From: Apteryx mantelli
Lineage: Eukaryota; Chordata; Aves; Apterygiformes; Apterygidae
Length of the DNA: 64,000 nt
Assembly: GCF_036417845.1 (NCBI RefSeq)
Contig: NC_089982.1
Location: 62,199,684-62,263,683 of the forward strand
Reading direction: 5' to 3'
Shown: positions 40,201-52,200 of the stretch, piece by piece
How positions within the stretch are numbered: the first letter of the stretch is position 1
How the letters are laid out: each line of letters begins with the position of its first letter
Notes under the pieces: model-generated
What the model saw: only the letters and a program-made list of their open reading frames with translations
Told to the model about the DNA's origin: nothing
Databases searched by the model: none
Program-made: the position numbers and the translations under genes

Positions 40201-43200
40201 CTAAAACTCAGGCTCTACTCCTGGTTTTATTGAGGGACTTACTATGGGCAAAAGTATTTAGCATATATAAAAAGGTACTGATGGAGGTGTAAAAGGAAGA
40301 GAACATACTGTAGTTGTAATCTCTTTTTCCTAAATATATTTTTAATTTTTTAAAGGGCTTCTCTCTTTCTCTTTCCCTTCCCTGTCATTGAAGCTGTGAA
40401 TGAAGTTGCAATTACTTACAAAGTAGCACAATGATGCCAAATGGATAGTATGTGTTAATGATCAAAAAAGAAGGGCCTAGGAGAGAGCAAAAAAGGAAAA
40501 CACTGGCTAATTGCCTTTCTCAGTAAAAATAACCTCTCTTTTCAAGTTTGTATCAGACTGAAATTTCTTCTTACAATCTCTTGTATTTAATGTTGAAGCT
40601 GTAACTCATTTCACTCCTTTCTCTCTTTCTTTCTCTCTCTCCCCCTCTCTGAGAAAGAAAAGCACAAGTAATAACTAACCATAAATCTTGCACTTGCCAC
40701 CATTCATCCTAAAAGTGGTGTAAAGTGTTTCAACTCTGATTCAACATGAAGTTCAAAGGCAGGAAAGCGATAACAGAGTGGACATCGACCTCAACTGAAA
40801 CTGCCAAAATACAGGAAAATGCTTTATAGGGAAAGCTACGTTTTCAGACAAGGAATGCTAAGGAAGAGGTAGGAAACACAAAGTGAAAACACAGAGCTGA
40901 GAATAATGCATATTTATGATTCAACACCTGCCCCATACAAACATGTAGATTAACTCAAGGTGACCTGTAAGTTGTTAATGAATGTCTGTATGAGCTGAGC
41001 TGGTAATATATGTCTGAAACCCTTCTCTCATTTAAAATAGAGAGTACTTAACAAAGACCCATTTGTTATCCACTCCCAAGGCCTGCTCAAAGTGGGCTGT
41101 CAGCCAACAACAGTACAGTAAAGGCACCCGAATTACTGTCAGCATGACTGGCAGACTACAGGATTTAAAATCAAGTTTTATCTACAATCTCGGAACAGAA
41201 TGAACACTATTCTACCAAGTTTCCTCCACTACTAAGTAAATAGGGGGTATTCAAAACCATATCTTTGTATGCTATACTTTTATTAGATTCTACTAAGGAG
41301 AAGTGCTGAAAGTTTGGACAGGTAATTAAAAAGTAAAATGTAGTTTTGCTATTTGTCTCACAACAATGTCTTTAGGTTAACCTCTTCATAGCCTACTGCT
41401 TTTATATATTGCTTGGATATAAAAATTTAAAACTACTTGAAAAACAGTAAGCTCTGTGGAAATCTAAAGGAGGTACTCTGCAGCAGTTATATTATTAAAT
41501 AGTAGTAGGGCTTAAAACATCAAGGGTTCAAACATATCATGGCTAACAGAGCTAGAAGATGGCAGCACATTCTATTTGTCTTATTACCCTATACACAAGT
41601 TACCTGGACATTAAAAGGCAAAATTTTTTCTTCTCAAGTTCTAACAAGTGAGCAGTGAAAATATACATGTCACATTCTGCAAAAATGCATCAACGGGTGG
41701 GTCAGAACTGCTTGGCTCATAGTATTTTCTGCCATACTGCTAACCACAGCCTAACAAAGTGACAACTCTAGCACTGCTAACCGCAGCCTAACAAAGCGAC
41801 AACTCTAGCCTTTTTTTAGGTTTGAGGTTGTTTTTTTGTGTTTCAGAGTCTTTATCATGGGTGAAATTTACTTTTTGAATGTAAAAGAATTACATTCTAT
41901 GTTCTCATCTAATCACATACTTCCAGCAAACACTGTTTTAAATAAATCACCACATACTTTGAAACATTAAAAACTGCAAGTGTTGGTCATGTTAAATTTT
42001 GCCAGAGATCAGAGGTGATGGCTTCAGTCACACATGCTTTTCTGTTCCTGACCTAAAATGAGTTCTGTGGAGATCATGAATGTATCTATGCTCTCTGTTC
42101 TGACCTAAAACCTTTGCTTTTTAATGCTCTACAATCTTCCAGTGACAGACAAAATACAAATCTGTGTATTAAGGCAGAAATCCAAATATACTGGATACAC
42201 AAAGCACTTTCTCATATGTCTCAGTGGAGTTAAAAGTCCAAAGACTATTATTAACATGTACAATACTACAACTGATTATGGATGACTGAAAGAAAACTGA
42301 TTATAAACTCCGTATATGACACATATACAGCACTTCATTTAATTCCTGCAGATAATTACTGTCAGTTAGATACCTGTCAGTGTGAAGTTAACCTGTGTAG
42401 AACATTACACTGTTCCTCAAAAAAATGCTCTTTTCCCTGGAGTTAAGACATTAATTACAGGACTTGTAGTTCTACTTAGCATATACCATCTTCACCACTA
42501 TGATGTCCTGTAACACTACTTTTGGTATGACCTTAAACAGAAACAGGACTGGATTCTTGTTAGCTCTTCTTGGAATCTACATATATATTTTTGTTCTTGT
42601 GGTAGATGAGACTATAATTTTAGAAGTTAGGAAACTGTCAATATTAATACCTGAATAAATCATTGTTTCTTTAAATCTCTTAGGTAAGAATGATTAAGAA
42701 GAATGCAAATAGCTTTCTATTTGAAGAGAGGAAGTAGGGAGAGAGCTCCAATTCATCATGCTATTAATGGAAGATCCAGTACCACAGAGTAAAACTGAAA
42801 AACAGAAAACTGAAAAAAAACAAGTCTCTTCTCAAACACCAAAAAAATCTATGGAATACACATCCAGAAGATAGCATTGAGGTAAATTCTTAATAGGATT
42901 TTAATAATAAGAGAGACAGAGAGAGACAGAGAATGTGACTTCTGTAGATTCAAAAAAAAAAAAATTTGGTAAAGTAAGTGACTTTGGAACCGACAGGTCA
43001 TATGTTACCAATCATTTTCCAGTTTCACAAAAGTGAAGAGATTATCCTTCAGGGTAAAAATGCAAGGATAACAAACGCTATTTTAAAAGCCCAGTGTTTC
43101 TGAAGAGAATGATTAAACTGTAAGTGTGTGTGTGTGTGCATGTTTTAGAAACACAATCCTCAAAATCATTTTCCACTGACAATGTTCGAGACAATGACAA

Positions 43201-46200
43201 TGGAGTAAATGGATGTGTTTCTCAGATGATGCTTTAGTTGCATCTCTTTTCAGCTCAAAACTAACTCTAGGTGTTAAGGTGCTACTGTCATAATATTATG
43301 CCTTCATGGCATAAAATTTTACATCATTTCTAAGAACAGTTGAAGGGTGGAAAAAGGTAACAATGAAGACGAAAAGACAGGACAGTTCAGAACCCTCCCT
43401 TGCTCTCCTTCACTCTCTTTCCATTTTACCACAAATGCTAAGCTTCCTACAGGATGACTTCTGTTGTTTTTCTTCTGCTCATCAACAGTATGTTCAACAC
43501 TTCTCCCATATGTATGAAACAGGTTGGATGATATGCTATTCCTAGTAGCAGGATTTTGAATATAAAATTTCTAAAAGAACAGATGGAAGTTTTATGAGGA
43601 ATTACCAAATACTCTGGCCACAAATCCAAGGGGAAACTGGGAGGCAAACATGGTGAGAAACCAGGGAGCAGCATAGAGACTGGGGCCAATCTCATGTTCC
43701 TCTAGGTGGTTGTAGAGATCTCGATGGTAGTCATGAAGAAGTCTAGACAGTTGATACATCTGGATCTGCATGGAAGAGGATTAGACAGACTAAAGGTAAA
43801 TAGGTTTTAACAGTCAGAGTAGCAAAGTCTATGCTTCATATTCTTACTAGAAACTGTGCAAGATACTTATCAATTGATGTTCAGGCTGACTTTTGTGAAG
43901 AAAAAAAAAAGTATTCAGGAGCCATTTCAGAGACCCAGGAGCCTGCAACAGGTACATTTGCAGGGTCACTTGACCCTCACACAACAAACAGCAGAATTCT
44001 TGCTATTTATGGTTTCCATAGTTTCCCCAGTAGCCTCTTTTTATTTGAAACTAATGCATTTAAGATGAAGTATTCTTTTTGCAGATTATCCTTCTTCATT
44101 TGTGAGTACTGAATTTAAGTTCAAGTGCACATTTTGACAATACTATCTGTACTGCATTATTACTATTTAGCATTAGCATCCTGTTATCAGAGAAACAGAA
44201 CCCATACCTGTAAAATAGTCATGTCGGGACGATACTGTTTTCTCAGGCCCATGTCAAACATGAGAAACTTCAGCATTTTAAAAGCATCCTCTTCACTCAT
44301 ATGAAGTAGCAAAACACCTGCTACAAAGCTAAGGCCCTGGCAATATCCTACTTCCTGGTCCAGGAGGGAATAGGCTTTCAAAATATTGTAGAGTGACAGT
44401 TGTCCAGCTCCCAGCTGTGCTGAGAAATATGGATGCGTTGGAAATGTGCGTCCTGTGAAAATAGCAGAGGTTAGCAATTTAAACTGAAAAATGAACAAAA
44501 AGCACTCTTGCACTGTTATTAAACATTTTTTTCAAAAGGTGGATTCTCTTTGAGTCAACCTTCATGAAGACTGTAAAAAAGTTAACAGTACAAAACTACA
44601 AGTGCTTACACTCTACAGAGTGTAATTGGTTTTGTTACATTAGTTACAAAGTTAATTTGGAAATTGTCAGAGAAGACAGGCTCCGAGATGGGGAAAGTCT
44701 GCTGCTAGGATCAGCTGAGTGACTAGTTCTTAAGACTGGACCTTGATCAGTTTGTTAAAAGGCTTACAGGCTGTGGTTGCCCAAAATAGTGAGAGGCCGG
44801 ACTCAGTGGCTCCATGCCTCACCCAGTCCTCTTCTCCTAAGTGTTGGCTTTTGGACAACTATTAGGATCCAAATAAAGACTCAGAACATGAGTTCTTTGG
44901 GTCAGGGCTTGTTCCCTTTCTGTTTTCTTCTTGTCTTTCTTTCCAGTAACTGTGTCCCTTCCTACCTCTCTCCCCACCTCGGTCCCTCCTCCTTTTCTGC
45001 ACCATAAAGTTTGGACTCCTTCATGAGTTGATTGAGTTCACTAACTTGGCAGAAAACTCCTTTTTGTGGGGCTAGTTTTTCTGCCTTGTCGCTCAGGGAG
45101 GTGTGAGTGAGTTGTGGGAGCAAAACTTTCCCAGGGTGGCAATGGGCTACTGGATCTGTTCCCCACATCTCTCGCAATCTCAGACCATGTGTTAATTGCA
45201 GAGCTATAGAAATGGCTCAATTGCATTCCTAACTCTTTAGATCTAGAACAAGGGGATGATCTCCACCCCAGACTGGCTTATCTGTAAACTTTAATATAGA
45301 GCTGGGATCAATTTGTCCTTAAAATGAATCAGTCCAAATATGTAACTTACATAACCAGTTTGACTCACAGCATTTACTCAGTGAGTTAAAACACAATTTG
45401 CCTTTTCTTTCTGGAGCTCACATACGATATTTCTAGAATTGTGCAGCTATACGTATACATATATATATGGAACAGATGCATTAAAGGCTTCATTTTTACA
45501 GATTTTTTAGAAAATGTTTTAAAAAGGGAACATTTTCCTATCCAAGGGAAAAAAGCCCTCCCCCATCAGATTTCCCCTTGCAAAACACCTGAACTGAGAG
45601 GAAATTTGAATACTTCTTTTGTTCTAGTATTAAGTGGAGCTTGTTTTTCAGTTGCCCACTTGTTAAATACCACCCCACCCTTTAGCTCCTGGAATGCTGC
45701 TGTGCTGCCAGATAACAGCAGAGCTCCTGTTTCAAAAAGACAAAGCCTGGGGCAGAGGCCTTCTGCATCCTGGTAGCTGCCCTGGTCCATCACACAAGGG
45801 CTCCAGCCTTCAGCTGCCACCAGGTCTGCCCCGACCAGGCTGTCAAAGAACTGAATGTTACAAAAGCAATGCTTTTAGCTTCTAAAATAGAGGGGAGCTT
45901 GCATTCCTTTGCAAAGATTTCTCTGCCTGAACTACAAGTTATTACAATATAGTCTAAAAGTAGACTTGTACTGCCTCACTCATGTTGCAAGGTTCCTTTT
46001 ATACAAGTTTTGCAGGAGAAAAGTTATAAGCTGAGCTAGAATGAAAATGCAAAGGAGTCCTAAAAAAAACAGTAAATGGAGAAGAGGAATAACTCATAAA
46101 CTTACAAGCTGATTTTTTTCTCAGTGCCCTGGTTATGGCTTAAGTAAGAGTTTTAGCTTTTACTTAAGAAAAAACAATCTCTGGCCCTGCTCAAAAGAGA

Positions 46201-49200
46201 CTGAAACAAACCGTGCTACCTCAAGAGAGCCTGAATGAGAGGGTAAATACTTACTGTTTTATTTCTGAAGAACAATAAAACAATTTTCTGCTGTGTTCAG
46301 CAAACACCTAATGATGAGCCCAGTGGTTTTCTACACTGGTACCATCAGCAAGTCATCAGGTTGCTCTCACTTATCAAGAAAAGAAATCATTTACTGAACC
46401 TAAACTTGGTGTTCAGGACCTGAGATCCCCTCTGACAGCAGTGGATTTGCAGGTGGAGCCACAAAAGGAAATAAACAAAAAAGCCTCTGTGCAGTCATGG
46501 CTTTGTTCTTTGCCCACACAGGGTTCTAGCTCTCAATGCAAAAATACAATAAAATTATCTCTATTTTGGACCGTGATCCTCTGGCATCGAGTACTATTGG
46601 CAGTACTTGCATTAGCATAGTTCAGGATGCCATCAGCTTCAGAAGGGCACGGGCAAACATCTTGCTGTGTAGGAGAGTGTACTCCCAGCACGGTGCGGCA
46701 GGAGGGGACTGCTGTTCTAGAAACGCTAGGGGTTCCAGTAGGGCAGCACGCAGCAACCCACTCATCTTAATTGGCAGATACTGCTTCTGTACCAGTTCAG
46801 CTCAGGCAGAACTTCCTGGCAGTTATAAACAGTTATAAATTCCCAGCACAGCCTGCCATTTTCACCCAAGCAACGTGGGGAAAAGCAATAGACCATGAGC
46901 TGGTTGCAGAAAAGAGATAGTCACGGTTCAGTTCCTGCCCTATGTTAGCCAGCACAGACGAAATAGCACTGTGACAATGACCTGGGCCAGGAAAGTGGAT
47001 GGTGTATCTTACTGTGCATCCAGATACACACCACTGCCCTGATTCTCAGGAAGCTCTATTCAACACTAAAGATGCACTGACTCAGCTAAGCGTGAGCAAT
47101 GCTGTGACAGATTTGGCTCACACTTTGTGTCAGCACAACCTCTTTAGTTTAATTTGGGAAAGCTTTTAAATATTATAACCACACATTGCAAGAACATGGG
47201 TTCTTCTCTCAAGCCTACACAATTCCACTTCTGAGATGTGCATGCTTTCAGAAAGATCCTTAAAGATCTATTTAAGATAAACACTTCTGATAGCCTGGAG
47301 AAACACAAGTCAAAACATGCAAATTCCTTCTGGCTGCCTTCTAGCAATTACACTGTCTGTTACTGCACATCACTACTCTATTTCAGCGTGAATCACTAAA
47401 CTCTTCAGCTTCCTACTTTCACCTTACTGAAAAAATAGGCCTGAGTCCTTCCCTGAGCTAATGAGCTAGCAAATACACCTCCCTCAATAACACTGTTTGT
47501 GAAAACAGCTGTACACAATTACTGATTTGCCAACACTTGCAGTCATTTGTTTCTACAAGCAGAGCACATGGCTAAGATGGGAAAGTGTTTGTGTGTGGAA
47601 CAATACAGAAACACGAGCAGCTTCTTGAGCCAGCGAGCCCCAATCTGCTACGTAAGCCACCAAACTCAGACACTTTGCTTCCTGCTGCCAAAAGGGTTAT
47701 CCCATCCCCCTGCGCCAGCTCTGGTGCTCAGTGGGCTCTCTGAACTGATTCAACTCACTAATCCAGCACAAAACTGTTCACCCCTTACTAAGGCATTTCA
47801 GGATGACAATCCCAACGTTCATTGCCAAGCGTATTGATACTACATATGCTGGCTTGACTGATAGGTACTTGCTAGCAAATGATCTATGATTACACATAAA
47901 TGTCTCTCCTTAAAACAAAAATAGCTTTCAGGATTGTGCAATCTACAGGAATTCCTAAAGTTGATGTGACAAAATCTGGTGGGAAACAACTTACATTGCA
48001 ACTACCTATTCCCAGCTGGCATCAAGGCTCCTTGGATTGTTAAACACTTCCTTAGTGCTAAATCTAAACCTGGCGGGCCTGTCAAACGGAGGAAAGCAAA
48101 GGTAACGCAGACAGTCGCCCTCCCTATCTTTACACACACCAGATCTGCAGAATTTTGCCTGCTCTACAAGACTCGTTTTGCATGCACTGCCTTGATACTC
48201 TGACTTATTTTATTTACTTTACCACGTGTTGCAAAACACCAACTGAAAGAATCACAGAATCACAGAATCGCTGAGGTTGGAAGGGACCTCTGGAGATCAT
48301 CTAGTCCAACACCCCTGCTCAAGCAGGGTCACCTAGAGCACGTTGCACAGGATTGCATCCAGGCGCGTTTTGAATATCTCCAGAGAAGGAGACTCCACCA
48401 CCTCTCTGGGCAACCTGTTCCAGTGCTCTGTCACCCTCACAGTGAAAAAGTTTTTCCTCATGTTCAGATGGAACTGTCTGTGTTTCAGTTTGTGCCCATT
48501 GCCTCGCGTCCTGTCGCTCGTCACCACTGAAAAGAGTCTGGCTCCATCCTCTCGACACCCTCCCTTCAGATACTTGTACACGTTGATAAGATCTCCTCTC
48601 AGCCTTCTTTTCTCCAAGCTAAACAGGCCCAGCTCTCTCAGCCTTTCCTCATAAGAGAGATGCTCCAGTCCCCTAATCATCTTTGTAGCCCTTTGCTGGA
48701 CTTGCTCCAGTAGTGCCACATCCCTCTTGTACTGGGGAGCCCAGAACTGGATGCAGTACTCCAGATGGGGCCTCACCAGGGCTGAGTAGAGGGGGAGAAT
48801 CACCTCCCTCCACCTGCTGGCAACACTCTTCCTGATGCACCCCAGGATACCATTGGCCTTCTTGGCCACAAGGACACATTGCTGCCTCATGCTTAACTTG
48901 GTGTCCACCAGCACTCCCAGGTCCTTCTCCGCAGAGCTGCTTTCCAGCAGGTCAACCCCCAACCTGTACTGGTGCATGGGGTTATTCCTCCCCAGGTGCA
49001 GGACCCTGCACTTGCCTTTGTTGAACTTCATGAGGTTCCTCTCCGCCCACCTCTCCAGCCTGTCCAAGTCTCTCTGAATGGCAGCACAGCCCTCTGGCGT
49101 ATCAGCCACTCCTCCCAGTTTGGTATCGTCAGCAAACTTGCTGAGGGTGCACTCTGTGCCTTCATCCAGGTCATTGATGAAGAAGTTGAACAAGACTGGA

Positions 49201-52200
49201 CTCAGGACTGACCCCTGGGGGACACCGCTAGCTACAGGCCTCCAACTAGACTCTGTGCCACTGATCACAACTCTCTGAGCTCTGCCATTCAGCCAGTTCT
49301 CAATCCACCTCCCTGTCCACTCATCTAACCCACACTTCCTGAGCTTGTCTATGAGGATGCTATGGGAGACAGTGTCGAAAGCCTTGCTGAAGTCAAGGTA
49401 GACAACATCCACTGCTCTCCCCTCATCTACCCAGCCAGTCATTCCATCATAGAAGGCTATCAGATTGGTTAGGCATGATTTCCCCTTGGTGAAGCCATGC
49501 TGACTACTCCTGATCACCTTCTTTTCCTCCACGTGCTTGGAGATGGCTTCCAGGATGAGCTGCTCCATCACCTTTCCAGGGATGGAGGTGAGGCTGACTG
49601 GCCTGTAGTTCCCTGGGTCCTCCTTCTTGCCCTTTTTGAAGACTGGGGTGACATTGGCTTTCTTCCAGTCCTCAGGCACCTCTCCTGTTCTCCATGACCT
49701 TTCAAAGATGATGGAGAGTGGCTTAGCAATGACATCCGCCAGCTCCCTCAGCACTCGTGGGTGCATCCCATCAGGGCCCATGGATTTGTGGGTGTCAAGT
49801 TTGCTTAAATGATCTCTAACCCACTCCTCCTCCACCAAGGGAAAGTCTTCCTCTCTCCAGACTTTCTCTCTTGCCTCCAGGGTCTGGGGTTCCTGAGGGC
49901 TGGCCTGAGCAGTAAAGACTGAAGCAAAGAAGGCATTCAGTAACTCTGCCTTCTCTGCATCCTTTGTCACCAGGGCACCCACCCCATTCAGCAAAGGGCC
50001 CACATTTTCCCTAGTCTTCCTCTTGCTGCTGATGTATTTGAAGAAGCCCTTCTTGCTGTCCTTGACATCTCTAGCCAGATTTAATTCCAAACGGGCCTTA
50101 GCCTTCCTCGTCGCATCCCTGCATACTCTGACAACGTTCCTATATTCCTCCCAAGTGGCCTGTCCCCCTTTCCACTTTCTGTAGACTTCCTTCTTCTGGT
50201 TGAGTTTTGCCAGGAGCTCCTTGCTCATCCATGCAGGTCTCCTGCCTCCTTTGCTTGACTTCCTACTCATAGGGATGCACCGCTCTTGAGCCTGGAGGAA
50301 GTGATGTTTGAATATTAACCAGCTCTCTTGAACACTCCTTCCTTCTAGGGCCCTCACCCATGGGATTCCTCCAAGGAGGTCCCTGAAGAGGCCAAAGTTT
50401 GCTCTCCTGAAGTCCAGGGTTGCGATCCTACTTGGTGCCCTGCTGCCTCCTCGCAGGATCCTGAACTCCACCATCTCATGGTCACTGCAGCCAAGGCAGC
50501 CCCCGACCTTCACATCTTCCACCAGTCCTTCTTTGTTTGTTAGTACGAGGTCCAGCAGCACACCTTTCCTTGTTGGCTCCTCCACCACCTGTGTCAAGAA
50601 GTTGTCACCAATGCTCTGCAGGAACCTCCAGGACTGTTTGTGCCTAGCTGTGTTGTCTTTCCAGCAGATATCGGGGTGGTTGAAGTCCCCCATGAGAACC
50701 AGGGCCTGGGATCGTGAGGCTACTTCCAGCTGTCTGTAGAAGGCCTCATCGACTTCCTCATCCTGATCAGGTGGCCTGTAGTAAACACCCACAACAGTGT
50801 CACCCATGCTAGCCTGCCCTTTGATCCTTACCCATAAGCTCTCAACTCGCTCTTCATCCACCCCTAGGCACAGCTCCATACATTCCAGTTGCTTTCTCAC
50901 ATAAAGAGCAACTCCACCACCTCGCTTTCCTGGCCTGTCTTTCCTAAAAAGCACGTAGCCATCCATGACAGCACTCCAGTCATGCGAGCTATCCCACCAT
51001 GTCTCTGTAATGGCAATGAGATCATGGCCCTGCGACCGCACACATATCTCTAGTTCTTCCTGTTTGTTCCCCATGCTGCGTGCATTGGTGTACAGGCATT
51101 TCAGGGAGGTGATCGAGCATGCAGGTTTCCCAGGAGGGGTAAAAGAGGGTCCTCCATAGCCACATCCCATGCGCACTTCCCTGGCTGCATTCACCTGTTG
51201 GAGGCATCCCGACTTGAGCAGTCTTTTGCCAGCTACCCTGGCACTATAACTCTCCCCTTCCCCCGTCCTTCCTAGTTTAAAGCCCTCCTTACCGGGTTGG
51301 CCAACCTGTTGGCAAAGACCCGCGTGCCCCACCTCGTGAGGTGGATCCCATCTCTCGCCATCAGTTGTTGATCTTCAAACAGGGTCCCATGGTCGTAGAA
51401 ACCAAAACCCTGTTGCCAACACCAGCGGCGCAGCCAGTCGTTAACCTGGAAAGTCCGTCTCCTCCTCCTCTCATCCATCCCCCTCACTGGCAGGATTGAG
51501 GAGAAGATGACCTGGGCTCCCAGACCCTTGACCACCATCCCCAGAGCTCTGAAATCCTGCTTGATGGTCTCCAGTTTGCCCTTGGTGTCATTGGCGCCCA
51601 CATGGAAGAGCAGCAGTGGGTAATAGTCCGAAGAATGGACGAGCCTAGGCAGTCTTCGCATGACATCTCTCACACGAGCCCCCGGCAGGCCACAAACCTC
51701 TCTAGACAAGAGGTCAGGTCGGCAGATAGATGCCTCCGTCCCCTGCAGCAGGGAGTCCCCCACAACAATCACCCACCGCTTCTTCCGGGCGTTCCGGCAG
51801 GGCACAGGGTCTGTTGTCCCAGGTACTTCCCTGGCAGCCATGCCCATCTCCTCATCCTGGAGGGCACTAAACCTGTTCTTCAGCTTCAGGTCTTCAGGAG
51901 GAGTAGGAGCCTTTCTCCTCCCACGAGCAGTGACCAGTTTCCAGTCTTCTTCTATGATGTTATGATGTACCGTTTCACACGGCACAGAGCCCTCTGGCAA
52001 CTCCACTGCTGCAGGGGTTTGGGACTCCTGGAGCTGTACAGTCTCCGAGAATACCCTGTCTATCTCTTGCTCTGCTTCTCGGATGCTGCGCAGCCTACTG
52101 ACCTCCTCCCGTAACTCCCTTACCTGACGACACAACTCGCCAACAGCAGCACACCTCCTGCAGGAGAGCTGGCTGCCAGCCCAGGCCTCCCGGAGAGGCC

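Larger units (their letters stand above)
39879..43605 (-). other. TBC1D1: TBC1D1 intron, nothing coding
   Basis: Phase-1 intron of 3727 bp containing the 37-bp duplication and several microsatellites. Confidence 0.85.

Noticed and set aside
49120..49136. FADD instead of YADD in the CR1 reverse transcriptase, considered as an inactivating change
   Set aside because: FADD is the usual form in CR1 elements, and both copies here share it.
51602..52114. 170-residue plus-strand frame inside CR1, and similar frames at 3644-3955 and 48343-48654
   Set aside because: Antisense shadows of CR1 ORF1/ORF2; the repeated ones are shared only because the two CR1 copies are alike.
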